From Desulfuromonas acetoxidans DSM 684 (GTDB lineage: Bacteria; Desulfobacterota; Desulfuromonadia; Desulfuromonadales; Desulfuromonadaceae), in NCBI RefSeq assembly GCF_000167355.1, contig NZ_AAEW02000023.1, positions 1 through 37,821 of the forward strand: a stretch of 37,821 bases of DNA, read 5' to 3'. A program made the position numbers and the translations under genes. This document shows, piece after piece, positions 7,432 through 16,350 of this stretch. Each line of letters begins with the position of its first letter. The stretch's first letter is position 1. Below the pieces are notes generated by a model that worked only from the letters and a program-made list of their open reading frames with translations, had not been told where the DNA came from and made no database searches.

Positions 7432-8130
7432 TTATTGTGTGTCTTTTGCAGGCAACAAAGACGGCTGCAACTGAAAAAACACCTGTACGCCATGCGCTGA
7501 GTCCTGCATCGCAGGCCACCTGTTATCCGGCAGCGCACCAGAGAGAACATTGACGCGCTGCGGCTCGAGGCCCAGATCAATAAATTTTTCCCTGAACTTC
7601 TGTTCATAGCGTCGCGCCAGATTCCAGCGATATTCGGCGCTGTACTTATCTGAGCCCTGCCCGCTTATCAACAAACAGCTTTGCGGCCAGTCTCTTGTCA
7701 AAGCGTTGAAGGTTGCGACAATTTGCAGCACAGATTGTCGAGCCGCCTCCGACTCGCGCCCCTCTTCGTCAAGATCGAGGCTCACCCCTTGCATCATACG
7801 TTCATCACTGAGAACCTGCAAACGCACCGGAACGCAACTTCCTTCAGTAATAACAGAGAGACGTGCGGGATAACGACGCTGCGAAGGAGCGATATTGCGG
7901 TTTGTAAAGGGGAGACAACGCCCCTGCCATGCTTGGCTGAGTTCGCTCCAGGGACGGGCAGCCGAAAAGATGGCGCACGCTCCCTCTTCAGTTGTGTTTT
8001 GAACAACCGCCGTTCCAATCTGACGTTCATAACAACAATGCCCGCCGACAAAGGGCTGGCAGCCGGCAAGACCAAGCAAAACGACTGCGATCAAAAAACC
8101 TTTTCTCCTGATTTTCCACTGTGTTGCCAT
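7432..8130 (-). CDS. Lipoprotein with weak OmpA-like C-terminal domain
   Basis: 232 residues from ATG 8130. A basic n-region (KIRRKG), a hydrophobic stretch and the lipobox LGLAG-Cys24 mark a lipoprotein. Seven further cysteines follow, several suited to disulfides in an exported protein. The last 100 residues (VLQIVATFNALTRDWPQ, CLLISGQGSDKYSAEYRW, LARRYEQKFREKFIDLGLEP) follow the helix-strand-helix spacing of OmpA/MotB-like peptidoglycan-binding domains, but the usual NxxLSxxRA signature is degenerate. An ATG nine codons upstream (8157) is an alternative start. Longer forms are excluded because the likely -10 box is at 8195-8200. It probably forms an operon with the membrane protein downstream. 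Confidence 0.7.
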   Translation of the reverse strand: MATQWKIRRKGFLIAVVLLGLAGCQPFVGGHCCYERQIGTAVVQNTTEEGACAIFSAARPWSELSQAWQGRCLPFTNRNIAPSQRRYPARLSVITEGSCVPVRLQVLSDERMMQGVSLDLDEEGRESEAARQSVLQIVATFNALTRDWPQSCLLISGQGSDKYSAEYRWNLARRYEQKFREKFIDLGLEPQRVNVLSGALPDNRWPAMQDSAHGVQVFFQLQPSLLPAKDTQ

Positions 8131-8194
8131 GCTGTTTTTTTTCAACACACGCTCCATGGTGGTCGCACTGTAAAAATCATATCGCTGGGATTTC

Positions 8195-8223
8195 ATTATA
8201 TGAAGGAGATATCGAAGCAACAA
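8195..8223 (-). promoter_or_regulatory. Sigma-70-type promoter for the lipoprotein/membrane protein pair
   Basis: On the minus strand TTGTTG (8223-8218) is followed after 17 bp by the consensus TATAAT (8200-8195). The predicted start, near 8188, lies upstream of both plausible start codons, 8157 and 8130. Confidence 0.6.
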
Positions 8224-8301
8224 CACATAATTCAAAAGGGTTTGGCAACTTTTAACGTAAATCTGCATGGCATCAGACAATAAACAGGCTAAGATAGGGC
8301 C

Positions 8302-9162
8302 ATGATCTCTTGGTATGGTTACAGTCTGGCCGCCCTGCTTCTGCTCGGATCGCAGCGTTTTCTATATAAAGTTGCCGCCCATCACGGCTTCGCCTCTGGA
8401 CGTGTAACCACTGTATTCATGGCAACGGTCACTCTGCTGAGCTGCGGCCTATACCTCTTCCAACCCCATGCTCAACCCTCCCTTTACCCATTAGTGATGC
8501 TCTCTTTAGCCAACAGTCTGTCGTTCACAGTGTCAACCAGGGCCAATATTGAAGCGTTGCGCCACCTCAGTGCCGGAATCATCTTCCCCCTGACCCGCTT
8601 AAGCCTGGCCTGCGTTGTGGTGGTCTCACTTATCTGGTTCGATGAAACATTGACCACCGGCCAATGGCTGGGGATGATTCTGGCGTTCAGTGTCATCTAT
8701 CTGCTCAGTCAGGAAGCCCGTTTTGATGCGGCATCGCCTCAGGCACTGCGCCGAGGTCTGGGCTTGGTGTTGGTGTGCATCCTATGCGGAACCGTGGCCT
8801 CGGTGTCAAGCAAGCTGGCAGCGGTCTCCACGGACAAAGCCGCCTTTATGGCCCTCTCCTATCTGGTGGGCACCTTGTTCAGCGGTCTAACTAGCCGGGT
8901 AAAAAAAAATACGCCCCCCAGGCAATCCTGGTGGCCGACCGTAGCTCTGGGAGGGGCAATGGGCGTTCTCAACTTTCTCGGATTTTATGCGTTTCTCAAT
9001 GCCCTGGAAAGCGGCCCGCTATCAGCCATTATTCTGATTACCGGCATGCATTTCATCATTGCCATGGTTCTTTCGGTGTTGATTTACCGCGAGGCAGTCA
9101 CTTGGCGCCGTGTGGCCGCCATGGTTCTTACCGTGGGCACCGTCGTACTGCTCAAAGCCTGA
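8302..9162 (+). CDS. EamA/DMT-superfamily inner-membrane transporter
   Basis: 286 residues, almost entirely hydrophobic, with about ten membrane segments arranged as two repeats, as in 10-TM DMT transporters. The end of repeat one (ALRHLSAGIIFPLTRLSL, VSLIWFDETLTTGQWLGMIL) and of repeat two (NALESGPLSAIILITGMHFI, SVLIYREAVTWRRVAAMVL) shows the EamA pattern: a helix, a charged loop with E, then a G- or R-bearing helix. The short N-terminus, length and lack of a signal peptide fit the family. The substrate is unknown. It is divergent from the lipoprotein gene at 7432-8130 across 171 nt, and the ribosome binding site (TAGGG) is weak. Confidence 0.75.
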   Translation: MISWYGYSLAALLLLGSQRFLYKVAAHHGFASGRVTTVFMATVTLLSCGLYLFQPHAQPSLYPLVMLSLANSLSFTVSTRANIEALRHLSAGIIFPLTRLSLACVVVVSLIWFDETLTTGQWLGMILAFSVIYLLSQEARFDAASPQALRRGLGLVLVCILCGTVASVSSKLAAVSTDKAAFMALSYLVGTLFSGLTSRVKKNTPPRQSWWPTVALGGAMGVLNFLGFYAFLNALESGPLSAIILITGMHFIIAMVLSVLIYREAVTWRRVAAMVLTVGTVVLLKA

Positions 9163-9269
9163 TACTTCCATCCTCACCAATCGATAAACTCGCAGACCCT
9201 CCGCGTCACTCTTCATCCCTGCCATTTTGTTTTTTGAAACAACAGCCGAACCGGATGCGAATGTTTCTC

Positions 9270-9284
9270 TAACGATAATCGTTA
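9270..9284. promoter_or_regulatory. TAACGAT-A-ATCGTTA palindrome upstream of the choice-of-anchor I lipoprotein
   Basis: A perfect 7-1-7 inverted repeat, overlapped by CGTTAACG (9280-9287) and followed by another AACG, lies 46 nt before the start codon at 9330. It is the size of an operator and faintly resembles a Fur box (GATAATnATTATC family), but the match is too weak to name the regulator. Confidence 0.4.
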
Positions 9285-9329
9285 ACGTTTAACGGATATT
9301 TCTATCATTCCATCAAGGAGGAAAATGTA

Positions 9330-11039
9330 ATGCACATCCTGTTCAAACGTTGGACAACTCTGGCCCTGCTCGGCACGACCCTGGCTGTGGCCGCCTGCAG
9401 TGATGATTCCGACAAAACATTAATCGAGCCGGCGTCATTGACTCTGGTCGGTCGCTACGCGGAAAACCAGGCTCTGGATGAGGGACGTTCGGAAATTGTC
9501 AGTTATCATGTCGCCAGTCACTCCATCATGGTGATTAATGCGGATGACGAGACAGTGGACATCATTGATGCCAGTACGCTGACCAGCACCGCTTTGGCCA
9601 ACCCGTTGACCGACTCCAATCTGACATTACGCCAACAGCTTGATGTGGCAACGGATGTCACCACCATCACCGCCGGAGGCATCAACAGCGTAGCTGTTCA
9701 TGGCAATCTGATGGCTGTTGCCGTGGAAAATGACGACAAACAGGCCAACGGCGTCATCGCCTTTTACACGCTTGATGCCGCTGGAACAGCAACCTTTCTC
9801 AAGACCGTGGCCGCCGGAGCGTTGCCGGATAACGTGGTGTTCTCGCATGACGGCGCCTATGCCTTGAGTGCCAACGAAGGGGAACCTTCCGGCGACTACA
9901 CCAATGACCCGCAAGGCAGTGTGACGCTGGTTACCATCTCAAACGGCATCCCGGCCGACAGTGGAACGCAAATCACCTTTAGCGAAGACGATTGTGATGC
10001 CAATGTGCGACTGAGTGGCCCGACTGGCACCACCGCAGCCCAGGACCTTGAACCCGAATACATTACCATCTCCGGAGACAGCACCACCGCCTATGTGTCT
10101 CTGCAAGAAAACAACGCCATTGCCGTGATCACTCTGGCGACGGCAACCGTGGAGCAAATTTACGGTTTGAGCGCCAAAGACCACTCCGTTGAGGGCAACG
10201 GTCTTGATGCCAGCAACAAAGACGACAGCATCAACATTCAGACCTACGAGCATCTATCAGGCCTGCCCATGCCGGACACCGTGGCCAACTTCAGACGTGA
10301 TGGGGTCAATTACTTGCTCACCGCCAACGAAGGGGATTCACGCGAATACTTTTTTGACGCGGACGAAGCCACCTGTATTGCCGCAGGCGGACTGGATTGG
10401 GACGACGATGATGGCTGCCTGTCGTGGACGGATGAAGCGCGAGTGGAAGACCTGCTGCTCGATGCCGCTGTGTTCAGTGATTCCACAGTGCAGGATGAAG
10501 ATCAGCTCGGTCGGCTCAAGGTGATCACCACCGAGGGCGACACCGATGGTGATGGTGATTATGATGAACTGTATTCTTTCGGGACCCGCTCCTTCTCGAT
10601 CTGGAACGCGGACACCGGCGAGCTGATTTATGACTCCGGCGATGATTTCGAACAGATTACTGCTGAGCAATTAGGTTACGACGGATTCAATAACAACAAC
10701 ACCGAGAATAAAGGTGACAACCGCTCCGACGATAAAGGTCCTGAACCGGAAGCCCTGGCGGTCGGTGAGGTCAATGGACATTATTACGCGTTTATCGGCC
10801 TGGAACGCACCGGCGGCATCATGATGTACAACATTGATGACCCCACAGCACCCGAGTTCGTCGAATACCTCCTCAATCGTGACCTGGAGGTGGACATCGA
10901 GACAGACCTGGAGTCGGCCGGCGATCTGGCCCCGGAAGGGATGGCCTTTGTTGACGCTGCGGACAGCCCGACCGGCAATGCCCTGCTCATCGTCGGCAAT
11001 GAAGTGTCCGGCACCACAACCGTCTACGAAGTCAAATAA
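9330..11039 (+). CDS. Choice-of-anchor I family lipoprotein (beta-propeller-like)
   Basis: 569 residues. The signal peptide ends in a lipobox, LAVAA then Cys23. The body has the hallmarks of choice-of-anchor I proteins: LVGRYAENQALDEGRSEIVSYH cut short here as LDEGRSEIVSYH, GGINSVAVHGNLMAVAVEN, LPDNVVFSHDGAYALSANEGEP, DLEPEYITISGDSTTAYVSLQ, YLLTANEGDSREY, GTRSFSIWNADTGELIYDSG, PEPEALAVGEVNGHYYAFIG and LAPEGMAFV. The family has a repeated beta-blade fold related to PhoX-like and alkaline-phosphatase-associated propellers. No enzyme activity is established. It is very acidic with many Asp/Asn loops, suggesting calcium binding. The start has a strong AAGGAGG ribosome binding site. It appears monocistronic. 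Confidence 0.85.
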   Translation: MHILFKRWTTLALLGTTLAVAACSDDSDKTLIEPASLTLVGRYAENQALDEGRSEIVSYHVASHSIMVINADDETVDIIDASTLTSTALANPLTDSNLTLRQQLDVATDVTTITAGGINSVAVHGNLMAVAVENDDKQANGVIAFYTLDAAGTATFLKTVAAGALPDNVVFSHDGAYALSANEGEPSGDYTNDPQGSVTLVTISNGIPADSGTQITFSEDDCDANVRLSGPTGTTAAQDLEPEYITISGDSTTAYVSLQENNAIAVITLATATVEQIYGLSAKDHSVEGNGLDASNKDDSINIQTYEHLSGLPMPDTVANFRRDGVNYLLTANEGDSREYFFDADEATCIAAGGLDWDDDDGCLSWTDEARVEDLLLDAAVFSDSTVQDEDQLGRLKVITTEGDTDGDGDYDELYSFGTRSFSIWNADTGELIYDSGDDFEQITAEQLGYDGFNNNNTENKGDNRSDDKGPEPEALAVGEVNGHYYAFIGLERTGGIMMYNIDDPTAPEFVEYLLNRDLEVDIETDLESAGDLAPEGMAFVDAADSPTGNALLIVGNEVSGTTTVYEVK

Positions 11040-11051
11040 CCCTCTAACATG

Positions 11052-11084
11052 CTCTCACCGCTGGACGTGATCCGGCGGTGAGAG
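11052..11084. terminator. Hairpin between convergent genes, probable terminator
   Basis: CTCTCACCG (11052-11060) pairs perfectly with CGGTGAGAG (11076-11084). It starts 13 nt after the choice-of-anchor I stop and lies 22 nt beyond the HD-GYP stop. Neither side has a long T-tract, so termination efficiency is uncertain. Confidence 0.55.
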
Positions 11085-11106
11085 GTTCCCTTCTGTGTCC
11101 AGAAAC

Positions 11107-12129
11107 TCATGCGTCTTTGGGGTGATGAACGATGACATCTTTAAGGCGCTCTTCGATCTCGACCACTTCGTTGATATGGGCAAAGAACAGATCGAGCAGT
11201 CGCGGATCAAATTCGGTTCCACGCCGTTCGCGCATATAATCGAGCACCTCATCATAACTCCAGGCATGCTTGTAGGCTCGTTTTTGTAACAAAGCATCAA
11301 ACACATCGGCAATGATGACAATGCGGCCACGCAGATCAATCTCTTCGCCGCTCAAGCCCTGAGGATAGCCACTGCCGTCCCAGTGTTCATGATGCTGATG
11401 AGCAATCACCGCAGCACAACGCAATAATTGCCGCGTTGAGTGTCGCAGGATGTCATGGCCATAAACCGTATGGGTTTTGATGATTTCGAATTCCTGTGGT
11501 GTCAGGCGAGCCGGTTTGTGCAAAATGGCATCGGGGATGGCAACCTTGCCAACATCATGCATAGCTGCAGCCCAGCGGATCTCCTGGCAGAGCTGACCGC
11601 TGCATCCGGCCAGACGCGCCAACAAGGCACTAATCTCGGCGACCCGGTTGATATGCTGACCGGTTTCGACGCTTTTGAACTCGCACACAGCGCTCATCAT
11701 CAAAATGATTTCCCGCTGGGTTTCTTCGATATCGCGGTCGTGATAGCGTTTCAATTCAAGGTGGGTTTTGACCCGCGCGCACAATTCATGGGCATTGAAC
11801 GGCTTAGTCACATAGTCGACGCCACCCAGCTCAAAACCTTGGATTAGACTGTCGCTGTCAGTGCGTGCCGTAAGAAAAACAACGGGAATATGGTGGGTGG
11901 CTTTGTCGGCTTTAAGTCGGCGACACACCTCGAAACCATCCATCGGCTGCATCAGAATATCGAGCAGAATCAAATCAAAATCATGCTCTTTTACCCGCTC
12001 CAGAGCCTGTTCGCCACTGGTGGCAAAAATCATCTGATAATCGTCCACATCCTTGAGCATACGAATCCCCACCTGAATATTGGTCAGGTCATCATCCACC
12101 ACCAGAATGGCTGGTTTGTCATTGATCAT
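11107..12129 (-). CDS. Response regulator with HD-GYP c-di-GMP phosphodiesterase output
   Basis: 340 residues. A receiver domain (about 5-125) has the acidic pair in VVDDD, phosphoacceptor Asp57 (LLDILMQPMDG) and the TKPF lysine. Residues about 150-330 form an HD-GYP domain with His191-Asp192 in MHDVGKVAIPD, HTVYGHDIL, and HQHHEHWDGSGYPQGLSGEEI containing the GYP motif. The visible metal ligands suggest an active enzyme that hydrolyses c-di-GMP, as in RpfG. ATG 12129 is chosen because GGGGAGG lies 9 nt upstream; earlier in-frame ATGs are inside the kinase gene and lack spacing. The gene overlaps the 3' end of the hybrid kinase by 11 nt, suggesting translational coupling and a cognate pair. 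Confidence 0.92.
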   Translation of the reverse strand: MINDKPAILVVDDDLTNIQVGIRMLKDVDDYQMIFATSGEQALERVKEHDFDLILLDILMQPMDGFEVCRRLKADKATHHIPVVFLTARTDSDSLIQGFELGGVDYVTKPFNAHELCARVKTHLELKRYHDRDIEETQREIILMMSAVCEFKSVETGQHINRVAEISALLARLAGCSGQLCQEIRWAAAMHDVGKVAIPDAILHKPARLTPQEFEIIKTHTVYGHDILRHSTRQLLRCAAVIAHQHHEHWDGSGYPQGLSGEEIDLRGRIVIIADVFDALLQKRAYKHAWSYDEVLDYMRERRGTEFDPRLLDLFFAHINEVVEIEERLKDVIVHHPKDA

Positions 12130-15100
12130 CGTCATCAACCTCCCCATTACGTACGGCCTCCACCAATTGGGGAAAATCACCCAGCAGACCGTAGACTTCT
12201 TTTAAATCAATCCCTTCAATCGCCTGACGCAACCGCGTACAATACTCCGTGAGTAGCTCAAGCTCGTATGTCGCGTTAAGCTGCATCAATTGCTCAACAA
12301 AGGAGTCAAACAATGACAGATCGCCCTGTTCACGAATCTGCATCACTTCGTGGTTAAACCCTTGCATCTGCTGCTCAAGTTGCCGTTTGTGCTCAACGCT
12401 GCTGAAACGACAGCGAGGTTGTTCTCTCTCGTCGGCACTGGTATCAATCGATTGGGCCGGTAAAAAACGGGCGACGGCACGCAACAGATCAACGCGTTCA
12501 ATCGGCTTACGCAGATAACCGTCAAAACCACGCTGTTTAAGTTGTTTCAATTCTGTCTCCAGAACCGACGCAGTTAAGGCAATAATGGGAAGCTGTTGCC
12601 AGACCTCACTATGCCGCATGCGCTCCGCAGTCTCCTCACCGCCGAGCACCGGCATCCGTAAATCCATCAGCACCAGGTCGATCGGGATTTCCGTCAGTCG
12701 CTCTAAGGCCTCAACACCGTTTTCCGCCTCGACGACACGGATCGCCGTATCTCTGAAAACAGCTTGAATTAACTGACGATTGTCAGTCACATCATCAACA
12801 ATCATGACAGTAGCCGGCTCAAAAATAAAGTGGGTCTCAGCCAGCTCCGTATTCACTGGGAGCATCGTGCCCACATCGATGTTGTGCAAAATGACACTGA
12901 ACGTTGACCCCTGCCCCAGCTCGCTGGCGACATGAATCTCTCCATCCATCATGGTCACCAGTTTTTGACAGATGGCCAGTCCCAGACCGCTGCCACCAAA
13001 GCGCCGTTCATCCTGGCCCTTGGATTGTTGAAACATCTGAAAAATGGACTCATGATCATCGGGGGAGATCCCCATACCACTGTCTTCAACATCGATCTGC
13101 AAATCAAGTTTGCTGCACTGTGCATCGCGAAAGATTTTCTGCACCCGCAAAGTGACATACCCCTGCTCGGTAAATTTAATGGCATTACCGATCAGGTTAA
13201 GCAAAATCTGACGCAGACGCACGGCATCGACCAGCAGTGACTGAGGCAGTGCTTCATCGACATCAACAACAAAGTTCAAGTTTTTGTGGCGAATCTGTTC
13301 ATGAAACAACTGCTCCATATCTCGAAACAGCTGATGGGGATTAACATTCTCCCGGTGCAAAACCATCTGCCCAGCTTCAATTTTTGAGAGATCAAGGATA
13401 TCATTGATAATGCCCAATAACGCTTTGCCGCCGATCTTGATAGAGCGCAAATAGCCTTTTTGCACCGGATCCTTAATCAGGGTATCGAGAATATCGGTGA
13501 AGCCGATCACCGAATTGAGTGGAGTACGAATATCGTGACTCATGTGGGCCAGAAAGACACTTTTGGCCTTGGTGGCCTGTTCAGCGGCCTCTTTGGCAAC
13601 CAGCAAGGCCGCTTCAGCCTGCCGCCGTCGCTCAACCTCGGCCTTAAGCCGCCGATTCCACCAGAGGGTTGCCGCAATAATCACCAAAAAAATCGCCGCG
13701 CTTTGCCACAGAAGCCGATAATCGATATCCGCTTCGTATTCAAACGCAATCCAACGTCGATAGATCTCGCGCCGCTCGTTGGCATCAATACTCTGCAATG
13801 CCTTATTAATGATAGAGCGTAATTCGGGCAGATCTTTTTGAATACCAAAATAGAGCGCATAGGAATACGGTGTGGCACCGGAAACCTTCAAATTACTCAA
13901 GCCGGCTCGTTCACTGTCATAATCAAAGGTGGGCAGATCAACGATAAAAGCATCGATCTCCCCGCGCGACAGCGCTTTCAAACCGGTCAGGGCATTGCTG
14001 AACCGCGACAAAAGAGCTTCTGGCACATCCTTAAGGATCTTTTCGCCCACCACGTTGCCATCAACAACACCAACGTTGTATTGTGACAATTCCGTGATGC
14101 GACGAAACTGGCGGGCAGACTGGCGCACGACAATGACATGATCGACACGGATGTGTTCGCTGGAAAAATCCATTTGCTCAAAACGACTTGGCGAATACCC
14201 CACCACATCAATCAGATCAACCTGATGTTCCTGAAACAGATGTAAAGCCGTGACAAGATCGCGTTGGCGTCGGGCTTCAAATTGAAGACCGGTGCGTTGG
14301 CTGATCTGCTCCAGATAATCGGCGATAACCCCGGAATAAACACCTTTAGCATCATAAAAAGTTGTCGGTGCGCGTTGCGGGTCACCACTGAAGGTGACGA
14401 CAGGATGCTGTTTGAGCCAGTCGCGTTCAGCAGCTGTCAACTGGACTTTTTGACGTTGCGGATCATTGGCAGTCAGCCAGCGTTGCTCAATCTGTTGTCG
14501 CTGTACGGTGGAGATATCGTCGAGTGCAGCTTGCAGAATCGCCAGAAGTTGTGGCTGTTGGCGGGAAACCGCCATGGAGAGTTGGGTGTTGACCAGATCA
14601 ACGGCAAAGGCGGCGCGAATACCAACAAAGTGGTTTTTATTGGCAACAAAGTTGACGGCACTGTAGGTATCAATATAGAAATCAGCTCTGTCATCCATCA
14701 GCGCATCCAACGCCTGGCTAATGGTATCCACTTCAAGGATGGTGACGGACGGATAATTGTGCCGTATCTGCGGGGTTGTGCCGCTGCCTTTAACCATCAC
14801 CGCACGATGATGGCGGATATCATCAAGAACATCGATCCCTTGGTGGTCATCGCGGATAAACAGAAACTCGCGGGCCTGAATATACGGGGTAGTAAACAAA
14901 AAAGGAGACTGGGCTGCGTTGTGCTGATAGATGGCCGGCAACAGATCGATCTGTTCATTCGACAAGCTTAGTTGCAAGCTTTCCCAGGTGTCGGTGAAGG
15001 AATAATCAAACGTCAGGCCGGTTTTTTTGTGAATCAGATCAAGATAATCGCGCGCCAGTCCACGGTATTGGCCCTCTTCCCGAAAATCGTACGGTGGCCA

Positions 15101-15958
15101 GGTGCTGCCGGTACCGACACGAACCCGCGGATGTTCCAAAATCCATTGCCGCTGCTGAGGCGTCAGCCCCAGAGTCTCGTCTTCCTGATTGGAAAAATAA
15201 TCGACCCAGCGCTGGCGAATCTGTCGGTGGGTTTTATCATCGATGCGCGACAACGCTTGTTGCAACGCAGTGTACAGTGCGGGACGCTGCTTGCTGACGG
15301 CAAAGCAAAAGCCATTTTCCAGGGCATCCACTTTGAACGCCACCTGAACATTGGTGAGAATATTTTTTCCAAGAAAATAATTGCCCACGGCAAGATTACC
15401 AATATGGGCGTCCACCTTGCCCAGAGCCACCAATTCAAGGGCTTCTTCGTTGGAACGGGTCAGAACCAGATTAACTTGAGGATAGTGACTGACGAAATAA
15501 TCGTGAAGAAAATTACCTCGCGGCAGAGCAACGGTTTTACCCGCCAGATCGGCAAGGCGTTGAATCGTCTCGTCCGTCTTGCGAACGAACACCGCACTGT
15601 CGATATAGATATACGGCTGCGTGAAATGAAGGTAGGCGGTGCGTTGCTCGGTGCGGGCAGCACAAGCCAGCATATCGACCTCACCGTCTTTGGCCATATT
15701 GAGCACATCATGCCAGTCACCAGGCACGTATTCGATCTCAAGCCCCAGATCCTTGGCAACATGATCCAGATAATCGGATGCAATGCCCTGATGCTTCAGG
15801 TCTGAATCATAATAATCAAACGGTGGCCAATTGGCATCGACACCAACTCGAATTGTCCGCGGGTAATCCTCTTTTTGCACCGATGGCGATGAAGCGGCAT
15901 CGACCGTGACGACACTGCAAAAAACAAGCAGAAGAACAAAAAATACATGACGTTGCAT
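12119..15958 (-). CDS. BvgS/EvgS-like hybrid histidine kinase with three periplasmic SBP_bac_3 domains
   Basis: 1279 residues. After a signal segment (residues 1-22) come three tandem SBP_bac_3 (venus-flytrap) domains, at about 34-250 (TIRVGVDANWPPFDYYD), 275-495 (RVRVGTGSTWPPYDFRE) and 517-735 (VVTFSGDPQRAPTTFYD). A membrane helix lies at about 745-765. The HisKA domain has His808 in FLAHMSHDIRTPLNSV. The HATPase has the N box NLIGNAIKFTE, the G1 box VEDSGMGIS and the G2 box GGSGLGLAICQKL. A receiver domain has Asp1099 (LVLMDLRMP), followed by a helical tail of about 100 residues without an evident HPt histidine. It should sense small ligands such as amino acids and signal to the overlapping HD-GYP regulator. 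The ATG at 15958 has GGAG 9 nt upstream; an upstream TTG is less likely. Most BvgS-like kinases have two flytrap domains, so three is notable. Confidence 0.93.
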   Translation of the reverse strand: MQRHVFFVLLLVFCSVVTVDAASSPSVQKEDYPRTIRVGVDANWPPFDYYDSDLKHQGIASDYLDHVAKDLGLEIEYVPGDWHDVLNMAKDGEVDMLACAARTEQRTAYLHFTQPYIYIDSAVFVRKTDETIQRLADLAGKTVALPRGNFLHDYFVSHYPQVNLVLTRSNEEALELVALGKVDAHIGNLAVGNYFLGKNILTNVQVAFKVDALENGFCFAVSKQRPALYTALQQALSRIDDKTHRQIRQRWVDYFSNQEDETLGLTPQQRQWILEHPRVRVGTGSTWPPYDFREEGQYRGLARDYLDLIHKKTGLTFDYSFTDTWESLQLSLSNEQIDLLPAIYQHNAAQSPFLFTTPYIQAREFLFIRDDHQGIDVLDDIRHHRAVMVKGSGTTPQIRHNYPSVTILEVDTISQALDALMDDRADFYIDTYSAVNFVANKNHFVGIRAAFAVDLVNTQLSMAVSRQQPQLLAILQAALDDISTVQRQQIEQRWLTANDPQRQKVQLTAAERDWLKQHPVVTFSGDPQRAPTTFYDAKGVYSGVIADYLEQISQRTGLQFEARRQRDLVTALHLFQEHQVDLIDVVGYSPSRFEQMDFSSEHIRVDHVIVVRQSARQFRRITELSQYNVGVVDGNVVGEKILKDVPEALLSRFSNALTGLKALSRGEIDAFIVDLPTFDYDSERAGLSNLKVSGATPYSYALYFGIQKDLPELRSIINKALQSIDANERREIYRRWIAFEYEADIDYRLLWQSAAIFLVIIAATLWWNRRLKAEVERRRQAEAALLVAKEAAEQATKAKSVFLAHMSHDIRTPLNSVIGFTDILDTLIKDPVQKGYLRSIKIGGKALLGIINDILDLSKIEAGQMVLHRENVNPHQLFRDMEQLFHEQIRHKNLNFVVDVDEALPQSLLVDAVRLRQILLNLIGNAIKFTEQGYVTLRVQKIFRDAQCSKLDLQIDVEDSGMGISPDDHESIFQMFQQSKGQDERRFGGSGLGLAICQKLVTMMDGEIHVASELGQGSTFSVILHNIDVGTMLPVNTELAETHFIFEPATVMIVDDVTDNRQLIQAVFRDTAIRVVEAENGVEALERLTEIPIDLVLMDLRMPVLGGEETAERMRHSEVWQQLPIIALTASVLETELKQLKQRGFDGYLRKPIERVDLLRAVARFLPAQSIDTSADEREQPRCRFSSVEHKRQLEQQMQGFNHEVMQIREQGDLSLFDSFVEQLMQLNATYELELLTEYCTRLRQAIEGIDLKEVYGLLGDFPQLVEAVRNGEVDDDDQ

Positions 15959-16017
15959 CGTGCATGTCTCCAATCACCTGAACTGCTTGATGTTTTTTCC
16001 GCAAGAAAACTTCCTTT

Positions 16018-16045
16018 ATCATAAAAGTTTTTCAATAAATAACAA
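16018..16045 (-). promoter_or_regulatory. Candidate sigma-70-type promoter of the hybrid kinase/HD-GYP operon
   Basis: On the minus strand TTGTTA (16045-16040) is followed after 16 bp by TATGAT (16023-16018). The predicted start near 16011 leaves a leader of about 50 nt before the ATG at 15958. Confidence 0.45.
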
Positions 16046-16211
16046 TGCAAAACACATCTCACTCGACTGGCGCGCCTGTTTCATCACAAAAAAGTCCAGC
16101 AAACCATTGATGCTAACAAAAAACAAACCAAGCCGATCGCAATAAATCTCTACAATGGCAGGATCGCTGTTCAAAATCTCATTTATGTCTCTTTTGTTAG
16201 AACCCTCGCCC

Positions 16212-16240
16212 TTGTAAGCATCACTTTTGAGGAGTATAGT
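16212..16240 (+). promoter_or_regulatory. Candidate sigma-70-type promoter of the GGDEF-hemerythrin sensor
   Basis: TTGTAA (16212-16217) is followed after 17 bp by TATAGT (16235-16240). The leader to the ATG at 16351 would be about 100 nt. Confidence 0.4.
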
Positions 16241-16350
16241 AATAGCAAACAGCATATAGGAAACGTTACTACCAGTAATAAGATATGATGTTTATTCGAT
16301 TGTGGGAACACACACAACAGCGCAGCTCCCCTTGATGAAGGGTTTTCATT

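Larger units (their letters stand above)
15959..16350. other. 392-nt divergent intergenic region between the two sensor genes
   Basis: AT-rich region holding outward-facing promoter candidates for both large sensor genes (16018-16045 minus; 16212-16240 plus). The middle 160 nt show no convincing gene; a minus-strand frame at 16019-16255 lacks a ribosome binding site and recognisable family. It may hold binding sites that coordinate the two opposite c-di-GMP functions, but no clear long palindrome was seen. Confidence 0.5.

Noticed and set aside
16019-16255. 78-codon minus-strand frame between the two sensor genes
   Set aside because: No ribosome binding site, no family, and it covers the best promoter candidates for both sensors.
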